A stretch of DNA of 64,000 bases from Psoroptes ovis (lineage: Eukaryota > Arthropoda > Arachnida > Sarcoptiformes > Psoroptidae), in NCBI GenBank assembly GCA_002943765.1, contig PQWQ01000005.1:3411001-3475000 (forward strand). Direction: 5' to 3'. The notes below the pieces were generated by a model. That model had not been told where the DNA came from and made no database searches. It saw nothing but the letters and a program-made list of their open reading frames with translations. This document shows, piece by piece, positions 63,001 to 64,000 of this stretch; the first letter of the stretch is position 1, and the number at the start of each line of letters is the position of its first letter. The translations under genes and the position numbers were made by a program.

Positions 63001-63469
63001 GGTGGTTGTTATTATTACCTGATGGCTGCATTTTTGATATGAATCAAAGCCAAAGATACAAATCAAAATCATCACTGATGTGATATGACGACTAATCAAA
63101 CATTTGGGCCTAAAAAAATCATTCCGATTTTTTTAGATTTTTCGATGATTCGGACCAAGGTACGTAATCATTTATTCATTTATTTATTCATTCGTTTATT
63201 TATTTATTTATTTGTTTACTTGATCAATTATTCAATTATTTATTCATTCAGTCAACAACAACAGGCAATCATCTCTTGTCAATTTTTATAATTTATTTTG
63301 TCAAAATATTTATTCATTCAAACATATTCACATAAGAATTCATATTATTTTGAATGGTAAAATATTATTTCACAAATGAAAAAATCGGCAAAATGTTTGA
63401 TTTTTGTTAAAATTTTGGAGATGGGAGAATAATATATCGAGAGAAAATTTGATTTTTATATTATTTGTA
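60008..63469. other. upstream region of Robo, mostly noncoding
   Basis: It should contain the 5' untranslated region and promoter of the Robo gene if the exon at 59686-60007 is correct. A plus-strand pair of overlapping frames at 60618-60873 and a minus-strand frame at 61852-62061 are the only coding candidates. A 10 bp inverted repeat lies at 61319-61372. Otherwise it is AT-rich DNA with TTTATT/ATTT runs near 63170-63250. Confidence 0.4.
61852..62061 (-). CDS. possible C-terminal exon of an unidentified protein
   Basis: An open frame that reads like real protein rather than AT noise: balanced composition, beta-strand-like alternation (IKIKFDLFISMNGDGNLDIY), two Cys-free flanks around a single MEIKCDSF cysteine, and a clean end KLRHYYVIV then TAA-type stop at 61852. 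It has no ATG at its left limit, only a TTG at 62061, and the frame stays open a little further upstream, so if real it is probably a 3' exon whose acceptor is near 62058-62062 (AATTATTGAG). On the minus strand an AATAAA lies at 61663-61668, about 185 bases past the stop. I cannot name a family. It is in the same orientation as Robo and upstream of it. Confidence 0.28.
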   Translation of the reverse strand: MRLKTLKSGVIDKIGIKIKFDLFISMNGDGNLDIYMEIKCDSFNGIMSSGTMILSAVNEDKLRHYYVIV

Positions 63470-63550
63470 TTAGGTTGTCCGAAAAGTTTTGGCCGATTTT
63501 CATGAGCCGACTCTATTGATTATGCCGAATGAACTTTTCGGACAATCTAA
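63470..63550 (+). mobile_element. MITE, family A, copy 12
   Basis: Left end TTAGGTTGTCCGAAAAG after TA at 63468-63469; right end CTTTTCGGACAATCTAA. Centre GGCCGATTTTCATGAGCCGA is slightly altered. It lies upstream of the proposed Robo start. Confidence 0.88.
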
Positions 63551-64000
63551 TGTATTATCACATTTTTACAAGTATCCATAATTTAGTCATTTTTTTTCTG
63601 GAAAGCTATAATCAAACAAACAAACAAACAAACAAATCAAACAGTGTTTGTTCAAGTTAATTACGTTTTCAAATCAAAATCATATTTTTATGATTGATTT
63701 TGATTGATTGAAATGTAAATATTCAAATGTCAAAATGCATGTATTGAAATGTAATGTAATCAAACAAAACCACCATTATCAACAATTTGAAAAATAGACC
63801 ATATGTCTACATTAATATGATGATTTGATGATACTTTTTTTTTTTTTAAAAATTGAACGATGGTCAAGTGTTTTAGACCATTGGGTCATTGGAAAAAAGC
63901 AGAGTTTTTGACAAGTTTTCCAAGTGAAAATCTTTGAATTTCAAGCCGAATTTTCATCCAAAATTCAATTATTCGAGCCAAATGTTGCGGCCAAATTTTG
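63551..64000. other. noncoding tail of window
   Basis: AT-rich, with a CAAA tetranucleotide run at 63614-63637 and a T10-12 run near 63836-63848. No coding or RNA feature is visible. Confidence 0.5.
63614..63637 (+). repeat. (CAAA)n microsatellite
   Basis: About six tandem CAAA units. Confidence 0.9.

Noticed and set aside
7514..63550. MITE hairpins as candidate microRNA precursors or bacterial-type terminators
   Set aside because: The many dispersed copies, TA target sites and mariner-like ends explain them better as transposable elements. Terminators of that kind do not apply in a eukaryote.
1..64000. tRNA, rRNA, CRISPR or operon-like features
   Set aside because: I scanned for GC-richer cloverleaf-like blocks, regularly spaced repeats and compact tandem genes and saw none.

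Overview
This is an AT-rich, gene-poor eukaryotic window dominated by one large gene. Across nine coding exons the minus strand encodes a Roundabout (Robo) family axon-guidance receptor: five Ig domains, three fibronectin III domains, one transmembrane helix and a cytoplasmic tail. Several splice introns are only 54-99 bp, coding sequence is rich in Asn/Gln/Ser/His runs, and short mariner-type elements are abundant. An arthropod, and most plausibly an acariform (astigmatid) mite, fits best; that assignment is an inference from gene style and composition.

Layout. Bases 1-117 may hold the last exon of a plus-strand gene that lies mostly left of the window. Bases 118-17748 look intergenic, with one hairpin-type MITE of family B and three of family A. 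Bases 17749-26013 carry eight well-supported minus-strand Robo exons, from the C-terminus (17749) back to Ig1 (26013). Bases 26014-59685 hold no convincing gene and are best read as a 33.7 kb first intron. It contains eight short MITEs of family A (seven) and family B (two of the three copies in the window are here, so nine elements in all), and a dead mariner element (58509-59586) lying 99 bp from the proposed splice donor. The proposed signal-peptide exon is at 59686-60007. It is inferred from a splice-phase match, an uninterrupted frame and a shared Asn run across the junction. The complete model is 1518 codons plus stop. Bases 60008-64000 are upstream DNA with one more family A MITE and one unidentified open frame (61852-62061).

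The most unusual content is the set of 15 hairpin-prone elements of about 80 bp, in two related families. Their ends match the mariner end at 15 of the first 19 positions, and one sits inside a Robo intron. The mariner copy has lost its first catalytic region by internal deletion and the other two catalytic aspartates by substitution. I found no rRNA, tRNA, CRISPR or prokaryotic-type system, and no convincing evidence of a new biochemical system. The remaining observations are structured or GC-richer islets in the intron and intergenic DNA that deserve a comparison with related genomes.
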